From Candidatus Magnetomicrobium cryptolimnococcus (GTDB taxonomy: Bacteria; Nitrospirota; Thermodesulfovibrionia; Thermodesulfovibrionales; Magnetobacteriaceae), in NCBI GenBank assembly GCA_018606805.1, contig JAGYWI010000008.1:1-64000 (forward strand): a DNA stretch of 64,000 nt. Reading direction: 5' to 3'. Below are positions 52,874 through 61,367 of the stretch, one piece after another; position 1 is the first letter of the stretch, and each line of letters opens with the position of its first letter. The translations under genes and the position numbers were made by a program. The notes beneath the pieces were generated by a model. It saw nothing but the letters and a program-made list of their open reading frames with translations. It ran no database searches and was not told where the DNA came from.

Positions 52874-53154
52874 ATTTATCCTCCTTATTGTAGCACATTT
52901 TGATCTGTAAAAGACGGGATTGCTTCGTCGCTTATGCTCCTCTTAGCTGTTATGCAAGTATAGTGTGTAAAACCTCTAATCCACATATAAATATCTCTAA
53001 AGCAATGAAAGTAGCAACTAATATAAGTAATCGCCAGATAAGCACGTAATGGGTCAAGGGGTCATTGACCCATTGCAGGTAAGGGTTAAAGGGGAAGGAC
53101 AGAGTCCTTCCCCTTTTCTTCTATTTTTGTTCTTTTTCTGCTTTTTTTTCTCAT
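52874..53154. other. Intergenic hairpins and repeat remnant
   Basis: TAGCACATTTTGATCT at about 52887 resembles the terminal inverted repeat of the MITE at 11970. Two perfect hairpins follow: AATGGGTCAA/TTGACCCATT (53048-53074) and a 13-base stem built on GGGGAAGGAC with loop AGA (53088-53116), similar in style to the hairpins at 33787-33880. No ORF is supported. Confidence 0.55.
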
Positions 53155-54480
53155 TTATACGCGGCAGACTTTATCGAGATCAAAACTAAAGGTACTCCAT
53201 TTTTTGCACTTTGGACACCTGTGCATCAAGTCTTGGGATTTATGACCGCAGTACGAGCATGTGTAGGGTATGTGCATCATTCCTTTAATGTCATATATTT
53301 TTAATAATTCATTAGCGGCCTGTTCGAATTCTCCTCGTTTGTAGTAAATATTAGCTCGCAGCTTATGTATTTCTGGGAAGTATATAGCTGCATTATCAAA
53401 TGAAGAGAAAATTTCCATGGCATCATCGAGCATTTCGAGCCGGAAGTATAGTTTACCTATAAAGAATCTTAGTACATCATTTTCAGGATTTCTGGCTAGG
53501 GCGTCTCTGTATATTCTTATAAGGTCTGCAGGGCGTCCCATGTTAATTAGCAGGTCTTCAAGTCTAACAAGTGGTATCATAGAGCCAGTTACTTCGTTTG
53601 CCTTATCCAGATACTCAACGGCTTCATTTTTATTACCTTCAAGGAGCATTATTTCAGCTGAAGTCATGTAGGCAGGGACGAATTTATCATTTTCCTTTAA
53701 TATTGATTTCAGCAGTTTTTTAGCTACATCGTAATCTTCTTCTATGAAGGTTTTTTTAGCTTTTTCGTATTCATAGCCTATAAGGTCAGAGTATTCGTCT
53801 TGTTTTTGTTTACCATCTGGAAGGCTTTTAATGATTTCCTTTTCAAGTATGATGAGTTCATCCCAATTGGAAAGCCCTTCGAGGAGTTCTTTTTTTTGTG
53901 CGATACTGGCTGGATTTAGCGGGTCTTTTTGTAAGATTTTCTCGATATAATTAAGGGCTTCTTTTGGTTTGCCGACGGCATTTTTCAAAAGAGCCATTTT
54001 AAAAGTGCCTTCGACGTTATCGTTATCTAGTATAAGGGCTTGACTATAGTATGTCGCTGCGTTTTCAGTGTCGCCGTTTTGCATATAGGCATCTGCTAGT
54101 TTAATAAAAGCTGCGATATTTGTAGGATTTCCTAAGATAGCGCTTTTAAATTCCTCTATAGCGTCGTCAAAGCGTTTGCTGATGAAATAATTTTGGCCGC
54201 GCTCGAAGTGTTTGGCTGCATCATCGAGTTTTTTCTTTAGTTTAACGGCCTTTTTGTTTTTAAAGTAGCCGATGAGGTCCTTCATTGTGTATACGTAGAA
54301 CACAAACAACATGCCAATGCCGGTAAATGCTAGCATAACAGTCATTTTCGGTAATTGATAAATGTACTCTTGCGCAAGGTTAATTGATACGTTGTCCATG
54401 TTGTACTTGGATAAATACGACAACCCTGCTATAACGAGCAGGATAAATAATACAACCATATAAGAGAGGTACTTTACCAT
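53155..54480 (-). CDS. lapB: LapB-like TPR protein with N-terminal LapA-like membrane part
   Basis: The 441-residue protein starts with two membrane helices joined by NMDNVSINLAQEYIYQLPKM, like the small LapA/DUF1049 protein, then about nine TPR units (HFERGQNYFISKRFDDAIEEFKSA and similar) and a C-terminal rubredoxin-like knuckle CSYCGHKSQDLMHRCPKCKKW. LapB directs LpxC to FtsH in E. coli, so it probably controls lipid A synthesis. It overlaps rsfS by seven bases. Confidence 0.82.
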   Translation of the reverse strand: MVKYLSYMVVLFILLVIAGLSYLSKYNMDNVSINLAQEYIYQLPKMTVMLAFTGIGMLFVFYVYTMKDLIGYFKNKKAVKLKKKLDDAAKHFERGQNYFISKRFDDAIEEFKSAILGNPTNIAAFIKLADAYMQNGDTENAATYYSQALILDNDNVEGTFKMALLKNAVGKPKEALNYIEKILQKDPLNPASIAQKKELLEGLSNWDELIILEKEIIKSLPDGKQKQDEYSDLIGYEYEKAKKTFIEEDYDVAKKLLKSILKENDKFVPAYMTSAEIMLLEGNKNEAVEYLDKANEVTGSMIPLVRLEDLLINMGRPADLIRIYRDALARNPENDVLRFFIGKLYFRLEMLDDAMEIFSSFDNAAIYFPEIHKLRANIYYKRGEFEQAANELLKIYDIKGMMHIPYTCSYCGHKSQDLMHRCPKCKKWSTFSFDLDKVCRV

Positions 54481-54851
54481 AGGCCTTTCTCCCCGTTTAG
54501 TGATATTCTTGGTGCATCAAGCCAAAGCTTTTCAAGTTCGTAATACGCTCTTGTTTCGCCGTCAAATATGTGGATAATTATATCGTCATAATCTAAGAGC
54601 ACCCATCGTCCATTGCTTAATCCTTCTATTCGTAATGGAGTTATGCCGGCTGCCTTTAGATTTTCTTCAACATTGTCCACTATTGCCTTTATCTGCGGTT
54701 GATTTTCACCACTACAGATTACAAAATAATCTGCTATTACTGATAAACCTTTTAATTCTAAACATTGTACATCTTTTGCAAATTTATCAACGAGACTTTT
54801 ATAGATTATATTTAACTTTATATTATTAATATTACACCTCGGATTTTCCAA
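54474..54851 (-). CDS. rsfS: Ribosomal silencing factor RsfS
   Basis: The 125-residue protein has the RsfS/Iojap pattern: KDVQCLELKGLSVIADYFVICSGENQPQIKAIVDNVEENL and GRWVLLDYDDIIIHIFDGETRAYYELEKLW. It blocks subunit joining by binding L14 when nutrients are short. The order nadD-rsfS is common in bacteria. Confidence 0.94.
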   Translation of the reverse strand: MENPRCNINNIKLNIIYKSLVDKFAKDVQCLELKGLSVIADYFVICSGENQPQIKAIVDNVEENLKAAGITPLRIEGLSNGRWVLLDYDDIIIHIFDGETRAYYELEKLWLDAPRISLNGEKGLW

Positions 54852-54852
54852 A

Positions 54853-55518
54853 CTAAGAATCGCCTTTGTATAAAAGCTTCCGTATTATAAATAATTCTAC
54901 AGATTCAGGCAAGAGATATTTTATGCTCTGGCCGTTTTTTAGTTTTTTTCTGATGTCTGTGGAGGATATGTTTAGTTGTGTAACGTTGACGAGATTTATG
55001 TAGTGGCCATTGATGAGGGGGATTTCATTTGTTTTGGTGTTTAAGTTGGTTTGATTTTTTATATATTTAGAGCGTTTAATGTCGTTATGGAGGTATGGGG
55101 GTCTTATTATAACAATAAACTCTACTTCTTTTAATAGGATGTCGGGTTGGTACCAAAGGTGGATGTCTAAGAAAGCATCTATGCCGATGGTAAAATATAT
55201 TTTGGAATTTTGGTATAGTTTTTTAAATTGTTCAACTGTATGCAATGTGTATGATGGGCATTGGTTTTGGTGGTATTCTATGTCTGAGACTTCAAAGATG
55301 GGGTTATCGTGTATTGCAAGCTTTACCATCTCAAACCTATCAGATGGTGGTGCTATATCAGTTTTTTTTAAAGGAGGGGTGTAGGAGGGTATAAATATGA
55401 TTTTATCAAGTGCAAAGGTTTCGGCTATTTCGGCAGCTGTGCGTAGGTGGCCGTAGTGGATTGGATTAAATGTGCCACCAAAAAGACCGATTTTTTTGTT
55501 TATATTATCTAATGGCAT
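54853..55518 (-). CDS. nadD: Nicotinate-nucleotide adenylyltransferase NadD
   Basis: The 221-residue nucleotidyltransferase of NAD synthesis has GLFGGTFNPIHYGHLRTAAE with the HxGH motif, FIPSYTPPLK, YFTIGIDAFLDIHLWYQ and ISSTDIRKKL. It heads the nadD-rsfS-lapB operon (one base gap to rsfS). Its start is divergent from the selenoprotein candidate at 55585. Confidence 0.95.
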   Translation of the reverse strand: MPLDNINKKIGLFGGTFNPIHYGHLRTAAEIAETFALDKIIFIPSYTPPLKKTDIAPPSDRFEMVKLAIHDNPIFEVSDIEYHQNQCPSYTLHTVEQFKKLYQNSKIYFTIGIDAFLDIHLWYQPDILLKEVEFIVIIRPPYLHNDIKRSKYIKNQTNLNTKTNEIPLINGHYINLVNVTQLNISSTDIRKKLKNGQSIKYLLPESVELFIIRKLLYKGDS

Positions 55519-55584
55519 TATTGTTTTATATTGTAGTATAATAAAATTTAATATTTATTTAGTCTAAGATATAGGAGGCTCAAA

Positions 55585-55752
55585 TTGCAATGCAGGGAGT
55601 GTAAAGGTAAGGTTGTTTTAGTATTTGCTTGACGCAGTGTCTCACTACGCTGCATGGCATGCGGCAAGGAATATGATGTTTATGATTATATTAATGAACT
55701 GGATGCCAGGGCATGGGATATGATTGCTGGCAGGCAGTGTGATAGGACATAA
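55585..55752 (+). CDS. Predicted small selenoprotein with two CXXC motifs
   Basis: A TTG start at 55585 stands six bases after AGGAGG (55573-55578). The frame reads LQCRECKGKVVLVFA, then TGA at 55630-55632, then RSVSLRCMACGKEYDV, and ends at TAA 55750-55752, 55 residues if TGA is read as selenocysteine. CREC and CMAC form a zinc-ribbon-like pair. This agrees with the dual-CXXC small (seleno)protein family, in which the same position is Cys or Sec. A bSECIS-like hairpin follows the TGA. Alternatively it is a gene killed by a nonsense mutation; the intact frame after TGA argues against this. Confidence 0.72.
55649..55665 (+). promoter_or_regulatory. Candidate bacterial SECIS hairpin
   Basis: GCTGCAT (55649-55655) pairs with ATGCGGC (55659-55665), one G-T wobble, over loop GGC. 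The loop starts 23 bases after the TGA and begins with G, both within the usual bounds for bacterial SECIS elements. A competing hairpin (55634-55653) can form immediately after the TGA. Confidence 0.55.
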
Positions 55753-55797
55753 TATTAATTGTTAATAGTATCTTGAAATTTTAGAAGGAGAATATTC

Positions 55798-56091
55798 ATG
55801 GCACAAACAGCACCAAAGAGGAAGCCCTCTGTTTTGAAAAGGGCAAGGCAAAATGTTAAAAGGCGTTTACGTAACAAATCAGAAAAAAGTAAGGTTAAAA
55901 CTTTAATAAAAACATATTTAGATGCTTTGGATTCAAAAGAAGTGCCTACTATTGAGCAGTCATTAAAGGACGTGATACGTGCACTAAGCAAACTGTCATC
56001 AAAGGGTATTATGCACAGAAACACGGTTTCAAGAAAGATTTCGCGCCTTGCGATAAAGGCAAATGAGTTTTTAAATAGTAAGGCTGCTTAA
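55798..56091 (+). CDS. rpsT: 30S ribosomal protein S20
   Basis: The 97-residue basic helical protein (SVLKRARQNVKRRLRNKSEKSKVKTLIKTY, then GIMHRNTVSRKISRLAIKAN) is S20, a 16S rRNA-binding protein. AGAAGGAGAAT precedes the ATG. It lies 45 bases after the selenoprotein candidate in the same direction. Confidence 0.96.
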   Translation: MAQTAPKRKPSVLKRARQNVKRRLRNKSEKSKVKTLIKTYLDALDSKEVPTIEQSLKDVIRALSKLSSKGIMHRNTVSRKISRLAIKANEFLNSKAA

Positions 56092-56248
56092 ATAGCCTGC
56101 ACGTTTTACTAAAGATATGACAAGTGCTGGTAGCTTCGTGGTGTTTTTAATTGCAGAGGTCAAGCAGAAGTCAAGCAGAAATCAATTAGAGGGGCAGCGC
56201 TCAGCAGTTTAGAAGTTGATTGTCTTACTTTAGTTTTAGGAGATGAAA

Positions 56249-57982
56249 ATGAAAATAAGTGGTTCAGAAATTGTTCTTGAGTGTTTAAAAAAAGAGGGGG
56301 TTAAGCATATATTTGGGTATCCGGGGGGGGTTGTCCTCCATTTGTTTGACCATATTTATAAAGACAAGGACATACAGCTGATACTAACGAGACACGAACA
56401 GGGTGCTACTCATATGGCGGATGCTTACTCACGTTCGACGGGCGAGGTAGGGGTGGCTTTGGTTACCTCCGGCCCCGGAGCTACCAATACAGTGACAGGC
56501 CTTGCCACTGCTGCTATGGATTCCATACCGATGGTGGTTTTTTCCGGTCAAGTGCCTACTATGCTTATAGGTAATGATGCCTTTCAGGAGGCTGACATTG
56601 TTGGTATAACGAGACCTTGTACGAAATACAATTATCTGGTAAAGGACGTTCAGGAGCTGGCATATACGATTAAGGAGGCTTTTCATATAGCGCGCTCGGG
56701 TAGACCTGGTCCGGTTTTGATTGATTTGCCAAGGGATATTACTGCTGCTATGACCGAATTTGTTTGGCCTGCGGAGATAAACCTAAGAAGCTACAACCCA
56801 ACGTTTGAAGGCAACAGGTGGATGATAGAAAAGGCAGCTCAGATGATAATCAAAGCCAAAAGGCCTGTCATAATAGCCGGTGGCGGTATCATTAGCTCCG
56901 GCGCTTCTGATGAACTGCGCGAGCTGGCGGAGCTTTCAGGTGTGCCTGTAACTACTACATTGATGGGTATAGGTGGTTTTCCGTCAACGCATTATTTGAA
57001 TCTTGGTATGCCCGGTATGCACGGCACGTATTATGCCAATATGGCAATACAAAGTGCAGACTTGCTTGTGGCTGTTGGTATGCGTTTTGATGACCGTGTG
57101 ACAGGTAAGGTGGATGCCTTTGCACCAAATGCTGAAATTATACATATAGATATAGACCCGACATCTATAAGGAAAAATGTGGATGTGGATGTGCCCATAG
57201 TTGGGGACTGTAAGCGAGTGATTACTGTATTAAATAGTGTTATTCGTGGGGAGGTTTCTAACCAGTGGGAGGAGATTAGACGGGCGTGGATGCGTCAAAT
57301 AGATGAGTGGAAGCGCCTTAGACCCTTATCTTACAATTATTCGCCGGATGTTATAAAGCCGCAGTATGTTGTAGAGAAACTTTATGAAATAACAGCGGGT
57401 GAGGCCATAATAACTACGGAGGTTGGGCAAAACCAGATGTGGGCTGCTCAGTTTTTCAAATATGATAAGCCAAGGACATTTTTATCATCTGGTGGACTTG
57501 GTACGATGGGCTATGGCTTTCCGGCTGCCATTGGCGCACAGGTAGCAAACCCTGATAAGCTTGTTATTGATATAGCAGGCGATGGCTCTATTCAAATGAA
57601 CATACAAGAGCTTGCCACAGCCGTTATTTATAAACTACCTGTGAAGGTTGCCATATTAAATAACCGTTACTTGGGTATGGTCAGGCAGTGGCAGGAGCTT
57701 TTTTATGGAGAGCGGTACTCGCACAGTAATTTGGATGTTGTACCGGATTTTGTAAAAGTAGCTGAGGCATACGGTGCTGTGGGGTTGAGAGCTGAAAAGC
57801 CATCAGAGGTTGAGCCAGTAATAAGGGAGGCTTTGAAGGTGAATCGTCCGGTTTTCATGGATTTTGTTGTTGATTGGAAGGAAAAGGTATACCCAATGGT
57901 ACCGGCAGGGGCTCCTATAGACCAGATGTTATTTGATAAAGAAGCAGAAAAGGACGACAAGAAATTAAAACTTGTTAAATGA
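56249..57982 (+). CDS. ilvB: Acetolactate synthase large subunit
   Basis: AGGAG at 56238-56242 favours the ATG at 56249 (577 residues) over that at 56243. The thiamine-diphosphate enzyme of branched-chain amino acid synthesis has the catalytic Glu in TRHEQGATHMADAYSRSTG, the central FAD-binding domain (GMPGMHGTYYANMAI, VGMRFDDRVTGK) and the ThDP/Mg motif GDGSIQMNIQELATAVIY. ilvN follows. Confidence 0.96.
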   Translation: MKISGSEIVLECLKKEGVKHIFGYPGGVVLHLFDHIYKDKDIQLILTRHEQGATHMADAYSRSTGEVGVALVTSGPGATNTVTGLATAAMDSIPMVVFSGQVPTMLIGNDAFQEADIVGITRPCTKYNYLVKDVQELAYTIKEAFHIARSGRPGPVLIDLPRDITAAMTEFVWPAEINLRSYNPTFEGNRWMIEKAAQMIIKAKRPVIIAGGGIISSGASDELRELAELSGVPVTTTLMGIGGFPSTHYLNLGMPGMHGTYYANMAIQSADLLVAVGMRFDDRVTGKVDAFAPNAEIIHIDIDPTSIRKNVDVDVPIVGDCKRVITVLNSVIRGEVSNQWEEIRRAWMRQIDEWKRLRPLSYNYSPDVIKPQYVVEKLYEITAGEAIITTEVGQNQMWAAQFFKYDKPRTFLSSGGLGTMGYGFPAAIGAQVANPDKLVIDIAGDGSIQMNIQELATAVIYKLPVKVAILNNRYLGMVRQWQELFYGERYSHSNLDVVPDFVKVAEAYGAVGLRAEKPSEVEPVIREALKVNRPVFMDFVVDWKEKVYPMVPAGAPIDQMLFDKEAEKDDKKLKLVK

Positions 57983-58005
57983 CGGCTTACAGGGGTAAAT
58001 GAATA

Positions 58006-58491
58006 ATGATGAAAAAACATACAATATCTATATTAGTGGAAAATAAGTTTGGTGTGTTGTCGCGGGTATCTGGGCTTTTTAGCGGCAGGGGATATAATAT
58101 TGAAAGTATATCTGTTGGAGAGACCCTTGATAAGAATATATCCGTCATGACAATCGTAACGCACGGCGATGATATAATTGTAGAGCAAATTACAAAGCAG
58201 TTGAATAAACTTATTGATGTAATAAAGGTACAGGATTTGTATGAAACCGACCATGTGGAACGGGAGATGGTGCTTATAAAGGTTTCACCTAAAATAGAGC
58301 AAAAATCCGAAGTGCTTCGTCTAACGGAGATATTTCGTGGTAAGGTTGTTGATTCAAGCCAAAAGACCTATACTATTGAGATAACCGGTGATGAAAAGAA
58401 GATAGATGCCTTTTTAGAGCTGATGAAACCAATGGGCGTTAAGGAGTTCATTTGTTCGGGTAAGATAGCAATAGCAAGAGAAAAGAAGTAA
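58006..58491 (+). CDS. ilvN: Acetolactate synthase small subunit
   Basis: The 161-residue regulatory subunit has the ACT domain (HTISILVENKFGVLSRVSGLFSGRGYNIESISVG) that binds valine for feedback inhibition, and the C-terminal domain (VDSSQKTYTIEITGDEKKIDAFLELMKPMG). It starts 23 bases after ilvB. Confidence 0.96.
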   Translation: MMKKHTISILVENKFGVLSRVSGLFSGRGYNIESISVGETLDKNISVMTIVTHGDDIIVEQITKQLNKLIDVIKVQDLYETDHVEREMVLIKVSPKIEQKSEVLRLTEIFRGKVVDSSQKTYTIEITGDEKKIDAFLELMKPMGVKEFICSGKIAIAREKK

Positions 58492-58506
58492 GGGGAGAGT
58501 TGGTTG

Positions 58507-59622
58507 ATGGGCATAATGGGTTTAAATGTAAAACAGTTAGCCTCTCTTGTTACGGAAAGTCCTTTTTTTCTATACAATATGGCGCACGACAAACTAAAGG
58601 GGGCTCGGTATAATAAGTATCCTCGCTGTATAACCTTGTACCTAACTGAAAGGTGTAACTTCAAATGTCCCATGTGCCACGTCAAGGACTCACGCGCTGA
58701 AAAAGGTAAAGACCTTGACTTTACATTAGTTGAAAAGGTTATTAAAGAATCAAAGCGGTATACGCCGTGTATTCAGTTTTTAGGTGGTGAACCCACGCTG
58801 TATGAGCCGATTATTGATGCTATAAAACTTGTAAAGAGAAATGGTATGCTTACGACGATGACTACAAATGGGCTTTTACTGCAAAGGCATGCAGAGGGGA
58901 TTGTAGATAGTGGGTTGAATTTTTTATCGGTCTCACTTGATGGCTGGGATGAAGAATCACAGAAAAAACGTGGCAACGTGTCGGGTTCTTTTAATAAAAT
59001 TATTGATGGCATTAAATATTTAATAAAATACAGAGGCAGAAGGGTTTTTCCAATACTGAAAATCAGTACAATAGTTACAAAAAATAATTTTGAACACTTA
59101 GAAAACATCGTTGAGCTTACCAAAGTCCTTGGTATTACACGTTGGGCACTTTATCACTATGCGTTTGTTACTCAGGAGGCATCAGAGCAAAATAGTGAAT
59201 TTTATAAAAAAACAGGCATTGGGGAGTTTATGCTTGGCGATAATATTGGTGAAACACCATATTTTAGTCCCTACGAAGTCAATATAATTGACTATAATCT
59301 AAAGAAAATCTTTACAGAGGTTGCCACTCAGGATGTTTATATAGAGTACAATTACGATAAAGGTCTTGACCTAAAAAGCTACTATTCATTTAAAAAACCG
59401 GGTAGCAGCTCATGGTGTACCCATCCGTTTACTGATATAGACATAAGGGGTAATGGAGACCTTACTATATGTATGGGCGGGTATAAGCTTGGCAATGTTG
59501 CGGAAGATTCCATAAAAGCCGTTTGGAATGGTCCAAAGATGGAGCATTTTAGGCAATATTTTGATAAACATAAGACACTGCCGATGTGTTTTAGGTGCTG
59601 TGCTTTAAATATTAGTTTTTAA
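58507..59622 (+). CDS. Radical SAM protein with SPASM-like C-terminus
   Basis: The ATG at 58507 (371 residues) follows AAGGGGAGAG; a TTG at 58504 is possible. The cluster motif is CNFKCPMC (TERCNFKCPMCHVKD), followed by FLGGEPTLYEP and SVSLDGWDEESQKKRG. The C-terminal Cys set (SSWCTHPFTDIDIRGNGDLTICMGGYKLGNV, then CFRCC) suggests extra Fe-S clusters as in SPASM/twitch proteins. The substrate is unknown; the ilvN gene 15 bases before it may be only a neighbour. Confidence 0.85.
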   Translation: MGIMGLNVKQLASLVTESPFFLYNMAHDKLKGARYNKYPRCITLYLTERCNFKCPMCHVKDSRAEKGKDLDFTLVEKVIKESKRYTPCIQFLGGEPTLYEPIIDAIKLVKRNGMLTTMTTNGLLLQRHAEGIVDSGLNFLSVSLDGWDEESQKKRGNVSGSFNKIIDGIKYLIKYRGRRVFPILKISTIVTKNNFEHLENIVELTKVLGITRWALYHYAFVTQEASEQNSEFYKKTGIGEFMLGDNIGETPYFSPYEVNIIDYNLKKIFTEVATQDVYIEYNYDKGLDLKSYYSFKKPGSSSWCTHPFTDIDIRGNGDLTICMGGYKLGNVAEDSIKAVWNGPKMEHFRQYFDKHKTLPMCFRCCALNISF

Positions 59623-59660
59623 GGAAAGAGAAAAACGGGGAGTAAAAGCAAGAATAAAAG

Positions 59661-59790
59661 AAAAAGGATGCGGGGGAAAACCCTTTTGTAAAAGGTGTGC
59701 GGCAGCACACCTCCCTGTTGTGTTCCCCCGCACACCTCCCTGTCTCCCTAAGCACCTTACGACGCACTCCTAAAACTTTTGGTCTGTAAT
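59661..59790. repeat. Intergenic GC-rich repeat, second family, copy 4
   Basis: GGATGCGGGGGAAAACCC, a hairpin GGTGTGC-GGCA-GCACACC, GTTCCCCCGCACACCTCCC and CCTAAAACTTTTGG follow one another. The last two occur also at 21238 and, inverted, at 22220. No gene is encoded in the gap 59623-59844. Confidence 0.65.
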
Positions 59791-59844
59791 ACAATAGTTA
59801 TTCCTATTATCTTTTGCTACATTCATATGTGTTATAATATTTAC

Positions 59845-60333
59845 ATGAATAGTCAGATAACTATAACGCATAATGATATAAGTACAGAAAAAACATTGTA
59901 CAATACTGATTTTTATAAGTGGGCGCTTCATAATGCTAATCTAATAAGGCAGGGCAGGTTTGCAGAAATAGATGTAGAAAATGTAGCAGAGGAATTAGAG
60001 AGTATGGGTAGGAGTGAAAAGAAAGAATTATTTAACAGATTATCAGTCTTGATAATGCACCTACTGAAATTACAGTACCAACAAAAAAGGCGTTCTAATA
60101 GTTGGATTAAAACAATATACACTCAAAGAGTAGATATTAAAATATTGCTTGAAGAAAATCCTAGTTTAAAGTACGAGCTTGAATTAATTATAGCTAAGGC
60201 ATATGAAAGGGCAGTTTTATTATTTACAAAAGAAACAGGTATAAGTAAATACACCTTACCTGCTATTTGCCCATATACATATGAGCAATTAAGCGATGAT
60301 GAATTTTGGCCTAAAGAATTTTCTAAGGGGTAA
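59845..60333 (+). CDS. DUF29 family protein
   Basis: The ATG at 59845 gives a 162-residue protein with the DUF29 pattern: TLYNTDFYKWALHNANLIRQGRFAEIDVENVAEELESMGRSEKKELFNRL and MHLLKLQYQQKRRSNSW. It is helical, cytosolic and of unknown function, often seen next to repeats and mobile elements. The ATG lies just after TATAATATTTAC, so the transcript may be leaderless or nearly so. Confidence 0.82.
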   Translation: MNSQITITHNDISTEKTLYNTDFYKWALHNANLIRQGRFAEIDVENVAEELESMGRSEKKELFNRLSVLIMHLLKLQYQQKRRSNSWIKTIYTQRVDIKILLEENPSLKYELELIIAKAYERAVLLFTKETGISKYTLPAICPYTYEQLSDDEFWPKEFSKG

Positions 60334-60414
60334 TCTTGGACTATTACTGAAGGTTTAATAGTAACGATTGTGTCATTTATTTATATTTATTTAATCAGTG
60401 TTTTTATCAAAGCT

Positions 60415-60430
60415 AAATGCGCTATATAGC
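60415..60430. repeat. Remnant of the MITE terminal repeat
   Basis: AAATGCGCTATATA at about 60417-60430 equals the right end of the element at 12106-12119. No second end is visible nearby. Confidence 0.5.
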
Positions 60431-60507
60431 AATAATCATGAAATCGTAAGGTTTTGTTATAGTTACTCAGCTACAACAACATAAGCACATAATATCGGTG
60501 AATTGAA

Positions 60508-60599
60508 TGGCGGAGAAGGTGGGATTCGAACCCACGGTAGAGAGCTATCCCTACAACGATTTTCAAGACCGTCGCCTTCAACCACTCGGCCACCTCTCC
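60508..60599 (-). tRNA. tRNA-Ser (anticodon TGA)
   Basis: On the minus strand the gene begins GGAGAGGTGGCCGAGTGG, has loop CTTGAAA with anticodon TGA, a long variable arm (GGTAGAGAGCTATCCCTAC on the plus strand) and ends CTTCTCCG followed by an encoded CCA (TGG on plus at 60508-60510). The acceptor pairs GGAGAGG/CTTCTCC. The long variable arm marks a class II tRNA. Confidence 0.95.
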
Positions 60600-60650
60600 T
60601 TGCAACAACGTAATTTCTTACTATAACATATTTATATTTTTTTTTGTACA

Positions 60651-60679
60651 TTGACTTTTATTTTTTTACTTGATATTAT
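60651..60679 (+). promoter_or_regulatory. Sigma-70 promoter of the tol operon
   Basis: TTGACT at 60651-60656 and TATTAT at 60674-60679 are 17 bases apart, 35 bases before tolQ. The region lies between divergent tRNA-Ser and tolQ. Confidence 0.65.
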
Positions 60680-60713
60680 ACTTTGAATATTTAGTTATTG
60701 TGGATTTAATTTT

Positions 60714-61367
60714 ATGAAACATGACAGCGTAATTGACATATTATGGCAGGCAGGACCTGTTGTTAAATTAGTCCTTTTGGTTTTGGTGTCCCTTTCTGTT
60801 TTTTCATGGGCTATCATTATATTCAAATGGAAATATTTTTCAAAGGCTAATAAACAATCAGATGAGTTCTACCGCATATTTAGAACAGGGCAGGAGCCTA
60901 CTTATATCCTGAAATATACGAAGCACCTTACTTTAAGTCCGCTGGCTAATCTGTTTAGGTCCCTTTGTATGGATAAGCAGATTGGTAAAGGAGGGACGGA
61001 AGGGCTTATAAGGGTAATCAACAGGTATGTTATACAGGAGACTACTAAGTTTGAAAGGTATTTAAGCTTTCTGGCTACGACTGGCTCGACTGCACCATTT
61101 ATAGGGCTTTTTGGTACGGTCTGGGGCATTATGGATTCTTTCCGTGGGATTGGGGCAAAGGGTAGTGCATCGTTGGCTGTTGTTGCGCCGGGTATTGCAG
61201 AGGCTTTGATTGCTACGGCTGTTGGACTTTTAGCGGCTATTCCAGCGGTTATTGGATACAACTATTATGTTAGTATAACCAGACGTATGAGTATTGAAAT
61301 AGAGGATTTCGCCCAGGACTTGCATCACTATTTGGACAGGGTAATGGATGAAAATTCAAAAAGATAG
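60714..61367 (+). CDS. tolQ: TolQ/ExbB proton-channel protein
   Basis: The 217-residue protein has three helices (VKLVLLVLVSLSVFSWAIIIF; ATTGSTAPFIGLFGTVWGIMDSF; IAEALIATAVGLLAAIPAVIGYNYY) and the ExbB/TolQ signature. With TolR it forms the proton-driven motor of the Tol-Pal system, needed for outer-membrane constriction. tolR overlaps its last 20 bases. Confidence 0.93.
   Translation: MKHDSVIDILWQAGPVVKLVLLVLVSLSVFSWAIIIFKWKYFSKANKQSDEFYRIFRTGQEPTYILKYTKHLTLSPLANLFRSLCMDKQIGKGGTEGLIRVINRYVIQETTKFERYLSFLATTGSTAPFIGLFGTVWGIMDSFRGIGAKGSASLAVVAPGIAEALIATAVGLLAAIPAVIGYNYYVSITRRMSIEIEDFAQDLHHYLDRVMDENSKR

Noticed and set aside
53088-53116. Terminator of lapB
   Set aside because: The hairpin is perfect, but the T-rich tract lies on the plus-strand side, while lapB is transcribed on the minus strand.
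55585-55752. Reading the TGA as a plain nonsense mutation
   Set aside because: Ribosome site, frame, both CXXC motifs and the stop are all intact and the TGA lies at the expected Sec/Cys position. Not excluded, but less likely.
59779-59844. N-terminal extension of the DUF29 protein
   Set aside because: The added residues are hydrophobic and Cys-rich, encoded by repeat-flanking promoter-like DNA; the family starts near ATG 59845.
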